DNA of 5,960 nt from Chloroflexota bacterium (GTDB taxonomy: Bacteria > Chloroflexota > Dehalococcoidia > Bin125): contig JAPPBK010000249.1 of NCBI GenBank assembly GCA_026705105.1, positions 1-5,960 of the forward strand, given 5' to 3'. The position numbers and the translations under genes are program-made. Each line of letters begins with the position of its first letter. Within the stretch, counting starts at the first letter, position 1. The notes beneath the pieces are model-generated. The model saw only the letters and a list, made by a program, of their open reading frames with translations, was not told where the DNA came from and made no database searches. This document shows, piece after piece, positions 5,659 through 5,960 of the stretch.

Positions 5659-5960
5659 TTGTTGTCGTGGTGGCCAATAGCGCGAGAGCCGGGTTCGACA
5701 AGGCCGCGGAACTCGGGCGCGAACAGGATTGGCATGCGTTTCCCAGTTGCTGGCCGTGTGTCGGCAGCTGGTACCGCCCTAGACAGAACGCCTTTTGGTT
5801 GAAAGGCAGTTCGTGGGAAGGCTGGGGCAGTGGACGGTTTCACTAGAGTCGCTACACGTTGCTGCACGACTACACCCATGCGCTCCGATATCAGCTCGCC
5901 GGCGACGCCCCCGCCCGCAACGCGCAATGGTTGCTGGAGGGAATAGCTGAACGGTTCACG
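5568..5960 (+). pseudogene. Third metallopeptidase copy, truncated front, in-frame TAG, runs off the right edge
   Basis: After a TGA at 5565-5567 the plus strand reads EEFRQEHNLNATLARRA then LAVQADPSSFVVVV, matching ENFRSALETTLSYFADTF then AVQADPATLRV of the gene at the left edge. It continues with QNAFWLKGSSWEGWGSGRFH to a TAG at 5844-5846. In the same frame it then resumes with SRYTLLHDYTHALRYQLAG and QWLLEGIAERFT to the window end. The zinc helix is HDYTH (5865-5879), with Asp where the family has the general-base Glu. The likely third ligand, Glu in LLEGIAE, is at 5937-5939, a spacing of x19. Upstream modules and signal peptide are absent because the sequence turns into the FAS1 remnant on the opposite strand. 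A TTG at 5598 could not restore a secreted enzyme. Truncation, nonsense codon and altered motif together indicate a pseudogene. Confidence 0.75.

Noticed and set aside
5844..5846. TAG read as an amino acid
   Set aside because: The intact peptidase and the FAS1 frame both end in TAG, and this copy has other damage.
1..5960. CRISPR array, tRNA, rRNA or insertion sequence
   Set aside because: No regular repeat-spacer pattern, no cloverleaf with the TTCGA-type arm, no ribosomal sequence, and no transposase motif with terminal inverted repeats was found by eye.

Overview
The window looks like a GC-rich bacterial accessory region that carries secreted or cell-surface proteins. The mix suggests, but does not prove, a Chloroflexota-type genome. 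It has several HExxH metallopeptidases joined to a 'GxNLVxW' beta-module, a fasciclin (FAS1) domain, and a bacterial pyrimidine-dimer glycosylase. No rRNA, tRNA, CRISPR array or recognisable transposase was seen, so the taxonomy is inference from gene style only.

Layout. (1) Bases 2-1416, plus strand: the 3' part of a metallopeptidase gene that enters from the left edge. It has two beta-modules and then an HEYMH peptidase domain, and it is split by a one-base frameshift at a run of four G (705-708). (2) About 1200-1666: convergent intergenic space with at most a weak terminator. (3) Bases 1667-3946, minus strand: the only intact large gene. It encodes an exported protein of about 750 residues with a signal peptide, two carboxypeptidase-regulatory-like segments, two NLVxW-type modules and a gluzincin-like domain (HEYVH-x18-E). 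(4) About 3947-4296: non-coding upstream sequence with several inverted repeats. (5) About 4297-4725, minus strand: an unrecognised reading frame with no usable start, probably a gene remnant. (6) Bases 4730-5176, minus strand: an intact, full-length pyrimidine-dimer DNA glycosylase with a good ribosome binding site. (7) Bases 5200-5241: a strong 16-bp hairpin between that gene and the next. (8) Bases 5251 to about 5538, minus strand: the C-terminal part of a FAS1 domain that has lost its front. (9) About 5568-5960, plus strand: a third metallopeptidase, also missing its front, with an in-frame TAG and an HDYTH motif, running off the right edge.

The main story is one family in three states within 6 kb: one intact secreted metallopeptidase, one frameshifted copy and one decayed copy. 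The FAS1 gene and the third peptidase point away from each other, and both lose their N-terminal halves at the same place (about 5538-5571). The simplest reading is a deletion or recombination junction between two divergent genes, or an assembly chimera. The UV-repair gene sits intact among these remnants. I do not see a defence system or a coherent new multi-gene pathway. The unusual content is the peptidase family, its modular architecture, and the traces of rearrangement and decay.
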